Shown here: positions 7,883 to 15,631 of the stretch, one piece after another
How positions within the stretch are numbered: position 1 is the stretch's first letter
Layout: every line of letters starts with the position of its first letter
Assembly (NCBI RefSeq): GCF_000426825.1
Contig: NZ_AUGC01000008.1
Coordinates: forward strand, 98,426-162,425
Source of the DNA: Thermonema rossianum DSM 10300
Lineage (GTDB): Bacteria; Bacteroidota; Bacteroidia; Cytophagales; Thermonemataceae
Length of the DNA stretch: 64,000 bases
Reading direction: 5' to 3'
Position numbers and translations under genes: made by a program
Notes under the pieces: generated by a model
Seen by the model: only the letters and a program-made list of their open reading frames with translations
Told to the model about the DNA's origin: nothing
Database searches by the model: none

Positions 7883-8344
7883 AGTTTTTAAGGTTTAAAA
7901 TTGTACAATAAGCATATTGTATGTAATCATACTAATATTTTTTGTTTTCACAAAAAGTATGAGTGTAAAGTTTAATAAGTAATTTTTATTTCCACTTTTA
8001 TTAGAAAATAGATTGCTTTTTTGGGAAAATGAAAAGCAGGGGGGCAGGGCAAAGCATGCAGGAAACATCAATGCCGGAAGCTGTTCTTTTTTCTTGCGCT
8101 TCGGAATGAAGTGTGCCTTGTCATCTCTCATCTCACGCAGTGAGGCGAGAAATCTCAAACTCATCAAGCCACGCCACAAAACGTAAAAGAAATTTCCCGC
8201 TGTGCTCGAAATGACAAAGAAGGGAAACAGGAAAGACAGGGCGGGGCTCAAAAGAGTGAAAAAGCCCCGGGGGGCAACAAAAGCACACGATAAAAAGGCA
8301 AAGCGCTTTTATCTTATGAAGCCGGTCCGCAAGCATTCCCGGCT
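7883..8344. other. 462-bp intergenic region with one dispersed repeat
   Basis: AT-rich DNA upstream of the lipase start (7883-8030) should contain its promoter, though no clean TAnnTTTG box was found. One copy of the dispersed inverted repeat is at 8120-8215. A weak stem (CCGGCTT/AAGCCGG, about 8319-8345) may end the TRAP operon. No gene is seen. Confidence 0.6.
8120..8215. repeat. Dispersed inverted repeat, copy 1
   Basis: Begins GTCATCTCTCATCTCACGCA, contains GAGAAATCTC and CAAGCCACGCCACAAA, and ends GCTCGAAATGAC, so the ends are inverted repeats (GTCAT...ATGAC). It is one of six related intergenic copies in the window. Confidence 0.85.
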
Positions 8345-9496
8345 TTAAGCCTGCAGGTAAGGTAAAATAGCCGATTCAGAAATTTGATTCCACCGGTTCA
8401 TCTTTTGCTTGAATGCCTGTACATGTTCCCATACTTTTTTGGTAGGGGCATCCTGAGCGGCCAGCTCTTCCAACAGCTGCGCGGTGGTGTTTTGCAAGGC
8501 GCGCAAAACTTCGGCAGGATAGGGACGCACTTCCACCTTGCCTTCCGAAATGATTTTTTCTAAATACTCGGCATTTTTGGCTTCAAACTCTGACAGCATC
8601 CACAGGTTGGCACGCAGAGCAGCAGTGCGTATGATTTCCTGTAAGCTGGGCGGCAGCGATTCAAAAGCTTGTTTGTTGACCAGCAGCTCCAGCGTAGCCC
8701 CCGGTTCGTGCCAGCCGGGATAGTAATAATAGCGTGCTATTTTGTGAAAGCCCAAGGTATAGTCATGGTAGGGACCGATCCACTCGGCGGCATCGATCAC
8801 CCCGCGCTCGAGGCTGGTGTATATTTCACTGCCCGCTATTTGCACGGCAGCGCCTCCCATACGGTCCAGCACTTTGCCCCCCAAGCCCGGAATGCGCATC
8901 TTTAAGCCTTTCAGGTCGGCCGGTGTGTTGATTTCACGGTTGAACCAGCCACCCATCTGCACGCCCGTGTTACCGGCAGGGAAGGGAATCACATTGTAAG
9001 GGGCATAAATCTCTTGCCAGAGTTGCCAGCCGCCCCCGCTGATGAGCCATGCATTCATTTGTTGTGCGTTGAAGCCAAAGGGGACAGCCGCAAAGAAGTT
9101 GGCAGCCGGTATTTTGCCGCTCCAGTAATAGGCAGCGCCATGCCCTATTTGAATGCTGCCGTTGCTTACGGCATCGAACACCTCCAAGGGTGGAATCAAC
9201 TCTCCACCGCCATATACTTTGATTTTTAAGCGCCCTGCCGACATGACTTCTATTTGCCGGGCAAGCATCTGCACGCCTTCACCCAAGATAGGGAAGTTGG
9301 GGGGCCAAGTGGTAGCTGCCATCCATTCGATGGTTTCACCGTTGTATGTTTCCGTTGCTTGTTCGAGCCCGGCGGCTTGCTTAAGGTCGTCGCGGCAAGC
9401 CGAAAGCCCCAACAGGCTGCCCGCAGCCAAGGTTTGCAGGCTCTTTTTAAGAAAGTCTCTACGGGGCGGTATATGCTTGTTTATATCTTGCTGCAT
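8345..9496 (-). CDS. dctP: TRAP transporter substrate-binding protein (DctP/TakP-like), Tat lipoprotein
   Basis: A 383-residue extracytoplasmic solute receptor of a tripartite ATP-independent periplasmic transporter. The N-terminus has a twin-arginine motif (PRRDFLKKS, residues about 12-20) and a lipobox (LLGLSAC), so it should be Tat-exported and lipid-anchored. The core is DctP-like: EWMAATTWPPNFP, GGGELIPPLEVFDAV, LKGLKMRIPGLGGKVL and the YHDYTLGFHKIARYYYYPGW region. This layout is closest to the TakP/lactate-type receptors that bind 2-oxo or 2-hydroxy acids, so pyruvate, lactate or a related acid is the likely ligand (inference). It lies 11 bases downstream of the large permease gene in one minus-strand operon. 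Confidence 0.92.
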   Translation of the reverse strand: MQQDINKHIPPRRDFLKKSLQTLAAGSLLGLSACRDDLKQAAGLEQATETYNGETIEWMAATTWPPNFPILGEGVQMLARQIEVMSAGRLKIKVYGGGELIPPLEVFDAVSNGSIQIGHGAAYYWSGKIPAANFFAAVPFGFNAQQMNAWLISGGGWQLWQEIYAPYNVIPFPAGNTGVQMGGWFNREINTPADLKGLKMRIPGLGGKVLDRMGGAAVQIAGSEIYTSLERGVIDAAEWIGPYHDYTLGFHKIARYYYYPGWHEPGATLELLVNKQAFESLPPSLQEIIRTAALRANLWMLSEFEAKNAEYLEKIISEGKVEVRPYPAEVLRALQNTTAQLLEELAAQDAPTKKVWEHVQAFKQKMNRWNQISESAILPYLQA

Positions 9497-9507
9497 TATT
9501 TTTTGGT

Positions 9508-10830
9508 TTATTTATTCAACACATCAGGCAACCACAAGACCAATCCGGGGAAGAGGTAAATTAGCAATAGCACCACTACTTGTACCAGAAGGAAAGGAAC
9601 AACGCCCCGGTAAATATCGCTTGTGCGCACCTCTTTGGGGGCCACGCCTTTCAGGTAAAAAAGCGAAAAACCAAAGGGCGGCGTGAGAAACGAACTCTGC
9701 AGGTTCATGGCTATGAGAATACCCACCCACAGCAAGTCGAAACCAAACTTTTGAAAAAGGGGCGTAAGAATGGGCACGAAAATAAAAGTGATTTCGATGA
9801 AGTCGATGAAGAAGCCTGCTATGAATATGCCCAGCATGGTCAGCCAGAAGAAGGCGGCAGGCGAAAGCTCGCTTTGCGTGATGGCTTCTATGATGAGGCG
9901 TTCGCCCTGCAATGCCCGGAAGGTAAGGCTGAAAGCTGCCGCACCTACCAGTATCATGAAGACCATTGAGGTCAAGAAGGTGGTCTCACTCATCACTTCT
10001 TTCAATACCTTCATAGAGAGCTTGCCTTGCGCCGCAGTCATCAATGAGGCAGCCAAAGCACCAATGCCGGCGGCTTCGGTGGGGGTGGCTATGCCCGCAA
10101 AGATGGAGCCCAATACCGCCAATATAAGCAGGAAAGGGAGTAAGAAACTAAGCAATATATCTTTGGTCATAGAGCCACTGCGAAAGGCAGCTAGTTCTTC
10201 TTTGCTTGCGGCAGGCGCCTGCTGAGGATGAAGCCGGGCATACACCAACACATACACCACATAGCCAAGTGAGAGCAGCAAACCCGGTATGACTGCCCCC
10301 ATGAACATATCGCCTACGGGCACATTCATGACACTACCTAAAAGAATCAATACAATGCTGGGCGGGATGATTTGTCCCAAGGTACCTGCCGATACAATCA
10401 CGCCCGTAGCCAAACGCTTGGAGTATTGGCGTTTGAGCATGGTGGGAAGGCTCAGCAAGCCCATGGTTACTACCGTAGCCCCCACAATACCTGTGGAAGC
10501 CGCCAGCAGAATACCCACAATAATGACCGCCAGGGCAAGACCACCCCGCAGGCGGCCCATCAACAGCGTAAGCGTTTGCAGCATGCGTTCGGCAATGCCC
10601 GACTTCTCGAGCATCAAACCCATAAAGATGAAAAGGGGCACTGCCAGTAGAACGATATTTTGCATGTTGCCATAGATGCGCAGAGGCAACAAATCGAAAA
10701 ACTTAATGCCCATCACCATGCTGCCCACCCAGATGGACACGCCCCCTAAGGCAAAAGCCACCGGATAGCCCAGAAACAAAACCACCAGTATGGCAACAAA
10801 TAAAATCAGCGCAAATATTTCCAAACTCAT
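9508..10830 (-). CDS. dctM: TRAP transporter large permease
   Basis: A 440-residue, very hydrophobic DctM-type permease with about 12 membrane segments. Family blocks are visible: FLGYPVAFALGG, the loop GIVGATVVTMGLLSLPTML (about 113-131), IIPPSIVLILLGS and ATPTEAAGIGALAA (about 250). It forms the Na+-driven transport channel with the small DctQ subunit and takes substrate from the DctP lipoprotein. The start ATG (10828-10830) lies 3 bases after the dctQ stop, so the two are translationally linked. Confidence 0.95.
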   Translation of the reverse strand: MSLEIFALILFVAILVVLFLGYPVAFALGGVSIWVGSMVMGIKFFDLLPLRIYGNMQNIVLLAVPLFIFMGLMLEKSGIAERMLQTLTLLMGRLRGGLALAVIIVGILLAASTGIVGATVVTMGLLSLPTMLKRQYSKRLATGVIVSAGTLGQIIPPSIVLILLGSVMNVPVGDMFMGAVIPGLLLSLGYVVYVLVYARLHPQQAPAASKEELAAFRSGSMTKDILLSFLLPFLLILAVLGSIFAGIATPTEAAGIGALAASLMTAAQGKLSMKVLKEVMSETTFLTSMVFMILVGAAAFSLTFRALQGERLIIEAITQSELSPAAFFWLTMLGIFIAGFFIDFIEITFIFVPILTPLFQKFGFDLLWVGILIAMNLQSSFLTPPFGFSLFYLKGVAPKEVRTSDIYRGVVPFLLVQVVVLLLIYLFPGLVLWLPDVLNK

Positions 10831-10833
10831 ACT

Positions 10834-11373
10834 TTAATCGTTTGAATGCTTGGCAGAATAACTACCATAGCGAATCACATATACGCACTTGGCTATTTCT
10901 ACAATCCCTTGCAGCCCCAGCAAAACAGCGGCTGCCGGAATGGCCGATTTGATAATGAAGCGGTAGGGCAACCCGCCCGGATCGGGCGACTGCTCTTGCA
11001 TGACGAAAGCACGGTACACAAAAGGCTCGGAGGCATAGAAGAGCACAAAGCAGAAAGGAAGCAGCAAAAGCAGATGCCCCAACAGGTTGAGCCATGCTTT
11101 TTGTTTGCCGGACAGGCGGGCATAAATTACGTCCACCCGCACGTGCTTGTCGTGGCGCAGGGCGTAGCCGCTGCCCAGCAAAAACATAAGAGAAAAAAGA
11201 TGCCATTCAAGCTCGGGGAAAAGGGCACTGCCTTCCTTGAGCAAATAACGGAAAGTAACATCGACACAGACGACCAGCACCATGAGCAGGGCAGTCCATC
11301 GGATGCCCCTGCCTATGTACTCATTGAACCGGTCGAGGTGGTCAACCCATATCCGGAAGTAGTCTTTTGACAT
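10834..11373 (-). CDS. dctQ: TRAP transporter small permease
   Basis: A 179-residue DctQ-type subunit with four predicted membrane helices. The ATG at 11371-11373 (MSKDYFRIWVDHLDRFNEYIG) is chosen over an upstream in-frame ATG at 11421 because the extra 16 residues are basic and cysteine-rich and unlike the family. The family features VCVDVTFRYLLKEG, then FLLGSGYALRHDKHVRVDV (about residues 59-77) are clear. It is the first gene of the dctQ-dctM-dctP operon, all on the minus strand. Confidence 0.92.
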   Translation of the reverse strand: MSKDYFRIWVDHLDRFNEYIGRGIRWTALLMVLVVCVDVTFRYLLKEGSALFPELEWHLFSLMFLLGSGYALRHDKHVRVDVIYARLSGKQKAWLNLLGHLLLLLPFCFVLFYASEPFVYRAFVMQEQSPDPGGLPYRFIIKSAIPAAAVLLGLQGIVEIAKCVYVIRYGSYSAKHSND

Positions 11374-11509
11374 AAAGTGCTTTTTTCGGCAAAAAATACA
11401 ACGAATGCTTCGAAAAGTCAAAAAACAACTTCTTCTTTCGAAAAAAGCATTCGAAGCCTGCCTTCAAACGGGCACATCATTGCTTTTACTTTTGAGGCTC
11501 AAACAGCAC

Positions 11510-11657
11510 GTCATTTCGAACGGAGCGTAAGCGCAGCCCTGTCATTTCGAACCGAACGCAGTGAGGTGAGAAATCTCATCAAACCAAGCCACAAGAAGTA
11601 AAATAGATTTCTCACTAACGATCGAAATGACAAAAGGAGAGAGACGCTCGAAGTGAC
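11510..11657. repeat. Dispersed inverted repeat, copy 2 (nested)
   Basis: The core runs from GTCATTTCGAACCGAACGCA at 11541 to ATCGAAATGAC ending at 11631. It is framed by an outer half-pair, GTCATTTCGAAC (11510) and CGAAGTGAC (ending 11657), as if one copy were inserted in another or the ends were duplicated. It shares GAGAAATCTCATCAAACC with the 55826 copy. Confidence 0.85.
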
Positions 11658-11664
11658 AAAATAC

Positions 11665-11695
11665 AAAAGGGCTTCCTGTGAGGAAAGCCCTTTTA
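11665..11695 (-). terminator. Terminator of the cystathionine beta-synthase gene
   Basis: AAAAGGGCTT.CC and GG.AAAGCCCTTTT form a strong stem about 25 bases past the end of the minus-strand CBS gene, with a T-run on the minus strand. Confidence 0.85.
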
Positions 11696-11720
11696 TCGTA
11701 TGTATGGTAACGCACTTGTT

Positions 11721-13094
11721 TTACTTAGCCAATGCCATCAACAAATCGGCTTGGGTGATGATGTGCACTTGGTTATTTTCATCACGCACCAGCAATGCTT
11801 TGTTTTCTTTGTCGAGCAAGGAAGAAAGCACGTCGAGGGTGTTGTCCATGCCTACGAACTTGAACGGCGGGTCCATTACCTCACGGATGGCAGTTTGACG
11901 CAACTCGGGATTTTCTATCAGCTTGTGCAACAATTTCGATTCGCTAAGACTGCCGGTGAAATGCCCGTTTTCATCCACTACGGGCAACTGCGAAATGCCT
12001 TCTTTCAACATCAGGGCAACGGCTTCGCCTACGGTTTGCTTTTCTTGGATGGTAATCAGGCGGCTGTTCCCTTTGCTGCGGATGATGTCGCGGGCGGTGG
12101 CAAAGTCGCGGCGTTCGAGGAAACCGTGGTCACGCATCCAATCATCGTTGTATATCTTATTGAGGTAGCGGGTGCCGTGGTCGGGCAGTATAATCACCAT
12201 CACATCGTCTTCTTTCATATGGTCGCGGGCATATTCCAAAGCACCATGCACGGCAGCCCCGCACGACCAGCCCACAAACAAGCCTTCTTCGCGTGCCAAG
12301 CGGCGGGTCATCAGTGCCGCATCTTTGTCGGTTACTTTCACGAAGCGGTCTATCAGCGAAAAATCGACGTTTTTGGGCAGAATGTCTTCGCCTATGCCTT
12401 CGGTGAGGTAGGGATAAATTTCGTTTTCGTCGAAGATGCCCGTTTCATGGTATTTTTTAAACACCGAACCATAGGTGTCAATACCCAGCACAAACACATT
12501 GGGGTTTTGCTCTTTGAGGTACTGCGCCGTGCCCGAGATGGTGCCGCCTGTGCCCACGCCGGCAGCAAAGTGTGTGATTTTGCCTTCGGTTTGTTGCCAT
12601 ATCTCGGGACCGGTGGTCTCGTAGTGTGCCTGCTTGTTCGACAGGTTGTCGTATTGGTTCGGGTAGAAAGAGTTCGGAATCTCGCGGTTCAGCTTCTTGG
12701 CTACCGAGTAGTAAGAGCGCGGATCATCGGGCGGCACGTTGGTGGGGCACACCACCACTTCGGCACCTAATGCCCGCAGCACATTGATTTTCTCTTGTGA
12801 TTGTTTGTCGGATACGGTGAAAATACACTTATATCCTTTGGCAATGGCCACCAGTGCCAAGCCCATGCCCGTATTGCCCGAAGTGCCTTCGATGATGGTG
12901 CCGCCGGGCTTTAAAATGCCGGCTTTTTCGGCGTCTTCTATCATCTTCAGGGCTATGCGGTCTTTGATGGAGTTGCCCGGGTTGAAATACTCGACCTTCG
13001 CCAAGATGGTGCCCGGAATCCCCTTCGTTACCTTGTTGAGTTTTACCAAAGGCGTATTGCCAATGGCTTCTATAAGATGCTGATAGTATTGCAT
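11721..13094 (-). CDS. Cystathionine beta-synthase (PLP enzyme with C-terminal CBS domains)
   Basis: A 457-residue fold-type II PLP enzyme of the cysteine synthase/cystathionine beta-synthase family. The PLP lysine is Lys44 in NPGNSIKDRIA; the phosphate/substrate loops EGTSGNTGMGLA (about 69-80) and GVGTGGTISGTA are intact. Residues from about 335 to the end form a pair of CBS domains (RDIIRSKGNSRLITIQEK... and ...IREVMDPPFKFVGMD), which separates it from plain CysK. No haem-binding N-terminal extension is present. It likely condenses serine (or O-acetylserine) with homocysteine or sulfide. It is monocistronic; a TAACTTTG -7 box lies at 13125-13118. Confidence 0.93.
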   Translation of the reverse strand: MQYYQHLIEAIGNTPLVKLNKVTKGIPGTILAKVEYFNPGNSIKDRIALKMIEDAEKAGILKPGGTIIEGTSGNTGMGLALVAIAKGYKCIFTVSDKQSQEKINVLRALGAEVVVCPTNVPPDDPRSYYSVAKKLNREIPNSFYPNQYDNLSNKQAHYETTGPEIWQQTEGKITHFAAGVGTGGTISGTAQYLKEQNPNVFVLGIDTYGSVFKKYHETGIFDENEIYPYLTEGIGEDILPKNVDFSLIDRFVKVTDKDAALMTRRLAREEGLFVGWSCGAAVHGALEYARDHMKEDDVMVIILPDHGTRYLNKIYNDDWMRDHGFLERRDFATARDIIRSKGNSRLITIQEKQTVGEAVALMLKEGISQLPVVDENGHFTGSLSESKLLHKLIENPELRQTAIREVMDPPFKFVGMDNTLDVLSSLLDKENKALLVRDENNQVHIITQADLLMALAK

Positions 13095-13117
13095 AAGTAT
13101 CTCTTCTGATTTGCCCG

Positions 13118-13125
13118 CAAAGTTA
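13118..13125 (-). promoter_or_regulatory. -7 promoter box for the cystathionine beta-synthase gene
   Basis: On the minus strand this reads TAACTTTG (TAnnTTTG consensus), 24 bases before the start codon. No clear TTTG -33 box is visible. Confidence 0.4.
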
Positions 13126-13192
13126 CAAAAAATAGGCAGACATGGGGGAGGTGTGTTTTTTTATTGGAATCAAAAAAAATTACACAAAAAAC

Positions 13193-13222
13193 TTGACATG
13201 CTTTTTTTTTTTTTTAGCATTG
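13193..13222 (+). promoter_or_regulatory. Promoter with a 14-T homopolymer spacer
   Basis: TTGACA starts at 13193 and a TAGCATTG box (one mismatch from TAnnTTTG) at 13215-13222. The 19 bases between TTG and TAGCATTG are nearly all a run of 14 T at 13202-13215, flanked by ATGC and AGCAT. The predicted transcript would start around 13229 and read into the gene at 13338. Spacing fits the Bacteroidota -33/-7 promoter only when the T run has about this length. Confidence 0.5.
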
Positions 13223-13337
13223 TGTAGTGTCGACACAGCACCGGTGCAATCACTAAAAAGCGCATCCCTTTGCCTGCCCGGTACCACAGGCATTGGCTGC
13301 AAAACAAAATGGTTGGACTTTTAAAATTGTATTTGTT

Positions 13338-13706
13338 ATGAAAAAGTTAGTTGTATTCTTCGCCTTGCTGCTGTGTGCAGCATTTGCAAAAGCAGAAATC
13401 CTGCCGGTAAAGCCGGGGTTTGATGCTGAATTATTGCCGGCAAAATCAGGTATGAATGACTATTTGTCGTTAAAAATAACGGACGATGCAGAAAACTTAC
13501 AGGAGCATACAACACCAATGAGTTGTTCCACGTATGTTGCTTTTAACCTGCCCTGTGGATTTTTCAGCGGTACGGCGCCTTGTGGAGCAAGTAGTTCTTA
13601 TTTACGGGGAGTTGCCCGTGACTTAGCAGCCATCATATGTGGTATGGGTAGTGGCAATGATTGGGGAGCAGGTGGTTGGGATCCCGGAGATCTAATCAAT
13701 GATTAA
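13338..13706 (+). CDS. Small secreted protein with four cysteines, unknown function
   Basis: A 122-residue protein starting MKKLVVFFALLLCAAFAKA, a clear Sec signal peptide cleaved after about residue 19. The mature part has four Cys, all in the second half (motifs MSCSTY, LPCGFF, APCGAS and IICGMG), and ends in a Gly/Asp/Trp-rich tail (GNDWGAGGWDPGDLIND). The four cysteines could form two disulfides. The ATG at 13338 is favoured because the in-frame TTG at 13293 would bury the signal. It is first in a run with two GLPGLI proteins and a TonB-receptor-like protein, and may be their cargo or partner (inference). No family is recognised. Confidence 0.75.
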   Translation: MKKLVVFFALLLCAAFAKAEILPVKPGFDAELLPAKSGMNDYLSLKITDDAENLQEHTTPMSCSTYVAFNLPCGFFSGTAPCGASSSYLRGVARDLAAIICGMGSGNDWGAGGWDPGDLIND

Positions 13707-13789
13707 TGAATGATTTGAGAGGGCAGCAATTATGCCCTCTCTCGCGATACCAAAACAATCTTAACTCTGTAATACAAAAGGTAAAAGCT

Positions 13790-14674
13790 ATGAAAAAGAG
13801 CTACTTTTTGATGATGGTTTGGCTGTTGATAGCAGCAGGGGCGGAGCAAGCCACACGGGCGCAGGGCGATGTGCCAGAGGAAGGGACAGCTTTCTTGCGC
13901 GTAGCATACCGTGCTTGGGGCGAAGTAGATTCCGTAAAAAAGAGGACGATGCTGATAGATACCCTGCATTTACTGATTGGTGACCAAGGCGCTTTTTACT
14001 TTGACCCTGCGATTTTTAAGGAAGACTCTATCATTCATAATATGGATTTGCAAAGGCAGCGGGGCGATATCATTGTAATAGATGTGACCCAGCCGCCGGA
14101 TTATACAGCTACGCCCTTGAATTGGGAGCGCATATGGCAACGCCCCAATTGGTTGGTAGTTTATACGGAGTTGAAGTACGGCAAGATGAAATATGTTGAA
14201 CAAGGGATACTTGATTGGCAGATTTTTGAAGAAACGGAAGAAGTCAATGGCTTGGTGTTGCAAAAGGCAAAAACGACCTATGGTGGACGGGAGTGGACAG
14301 CTTGGTTTGCCAAAGATATTCCTTTGCCTTACGGACCATGGAAGCTTCGTGGTTTGCCCGGCTTGATTGTGAAAGCCAAAAGTAGCGGCACATCGCCGTA
14401 CTACTTCTTGATGGTGGGTATAGAGAAGGTACAAATGCCCATGAAGTTGTTTTACGCCCCCTCTTTGGAAAAAGAGTATGTGGAAGCAAGCCATGAAGAG
14501 GCAATAGAATATTTGCACTTTTATTATACCAATCCGGCGCAGGCAACCCTCATAGGTATGCAGAAAGGCGGTTTGACGTTGCCCGGCATAGAACGGAGTA
14601 TAGCAAAAATGAAAGGCTTTGAACACTTTAACCCCATGGAATTCTTAGCGGAGAAGCGGCAGGCAAAAAAGTAG
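13790..14674 (+). CDS. GLPGLI family protein
   Basis: A 294-residue secreted protein with a signal peptide (MKKSYFLMMVWLLIAAGAEQATRAQ). It contains the family signature KLRGLPGLIVKAKSSGTS (about residues 183-200) preceded by WTAWFAKDIPLPYGPW, as in TIGR01200 GLPGLI proteins of Bacteroidota. Family members are periplasmic or secreted, of unknown activity, often encoded beside TonB-receptor-like proteins, exactly as here. The ATG at 13790 is chosen because the in-frame ATG at 13706 adds a polar leader ahead of the signal peptide. It is paralogous to the next gene. Confidence 0.9.
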   Translation: MKKSYFLMMVWLLIAAGAEQATRAQGDVPEEGTAFLRVAYRAWGEVDSVKKRTMLIDTLHLLIGDQGAFYFDPAIFKEDSIIHNMDLQRQRGDIIVIDVTQPPDYTATPLNWERIWQRPNWLVVYTELKYGKMKYVEQGILDWQIFEETEEVNGLVLQKAKTTYGGREWTAWFAKDIPLPYGPWKLRGLPGLIVKAKSSGTSPYYFLMVGIEKVQMPMKLFYAPSLEKEYVEASHEEAIEYLHFYYTNPAQATLIGMQKGGLTLPGIERSIAKMKGFEHFNPMEFLAEKRQAKK

Positions 14675-14731
14675 TGGTGCAACAGGCAAGTGCCGGCATG
14701 TGAGTTTTTGTCAATCCAAGTATATTGTTTT

Positions 14732-15604
14732 ATGAAGTCAAAAGTGAGTTTCTTGTTTGTTGAGCTATTGACACTGATGTGCTTAACAGCTTCGATTCAT
14801 GCACAAACAGCAGAAGAGCGCGCCTTGCTTAGGGCAGCCTACCGTGTAACGGGACAGTTGGACTCTTTGAATCAAGCTACCGCCTTGGTCGATACGCTTT
14901 GGTTGACGATTTGCCAAGGAAAAGCGTACTATCATCACCCTTTATTTTACCGGCAAGATTCGCTAAACTATGCAATGGAAAACATGACCATTGAAGAATA
15001 CAACCGGGTGTATGGAGGGGTATTCAAGGGGGGGAGTGTGTACAAGAAAAATTACTTGAATAACGACGTATGTGTTCAGCTGCGCAATAAAAGCATAGTA
15101 TATACTTCATGGGGTGTGAATAATGTGTATTATACCGAGGCGCAACTACCCCAATGGTCCATTGAGCAAGAAGAAGAGAACGTAGCCGGTTTTCGATGTC
15201 AAAAAGCTACTACCACATGGCGGGGGCGTCGCTGGGTGGCTTGGTTTACAAGAGAAGTGCCTTTGCCTTTTGGACCGTGGAAGTTGCGCGGTTTGCCCGG
15301 TTTGATTGTGAAGGCAGAAAGCAGCGGTACCGCCCCTTATCGTTTCGAGCTGGTCGGCATTGAAAAAATAGACGTACCGGCAAAAATATTTTATAACGAT
15401 GCTTCATTGGAACGCTATATGCCAAGTAGCTTTGAAGAATACACAAAGCTTGTATATCAAAAATACTTGGAGCCTGAGAAGTATTATAAAACGGTTTTAA
15501 TGTCTATAGGTATGCAGAACGTTTCTTTTTCCGGTAGTTATGAAGCCATCGAACACTTCAACCCCATAGAGTTTCTGCCGGAGAGGAACGGGAAGAAGCA
15601 ATAA
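14732..15604 (+). CDS. GLPGLI family protein, second copy
   Basis: A 290-residue paralogue of the preceding gene with signal peptide MKSKVSFLFVELLTLMCLTA. It repeats the core: ALLRAAYRVTGQLDSLNQ near the N-terminus, WVAWFTREVPLPFGPWKLRG, then GLPGLIVKAESSGTAPY and the C-terminal EAIEHFNPIEFL. The shared C-terminal EHFNPxEFL ending in both copies indicates a tandem duplication. It ends 27 bases before the TonB-receptor-like gene, so the set is probably one transcript. Confidence 0.9.
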   Translation: MKSKVSFLFVELLTLMCLTASIHAQTAEERALLRAAYRVTGQLDSLNQATALVDTLWLTICQGKAYYHHPLFYRQDSLNYAMENMTIEEYNRVYGGVFKGGSVYKKNYLNNDVCVQLRNKSIVYTSWGVNNVYYTEAQLPQWSIEQEEENVAGFRCQKATTTWRGRRWVAWFTREVPLPFGPWKLRGLPGLIVKAESSGTAPYRFELVGIEKIDVPAKIFYNDASLERYMPSSFEEYTKLVYQKYLEPEKYYKTVLMSIGMQNVSFSGSYEAIEHFNPIEFLPERNGKKQ

Positions 15605-15631
15605 TGTAGCACGCATATATCATTGCATGTA

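Noticed and set aside
8225..8290. GC-rich hairpin-like stretch (CCCCGGGGGG) as a terminator
   Set aside because: The stem would have almost no loop and no proper T tail in either direction.
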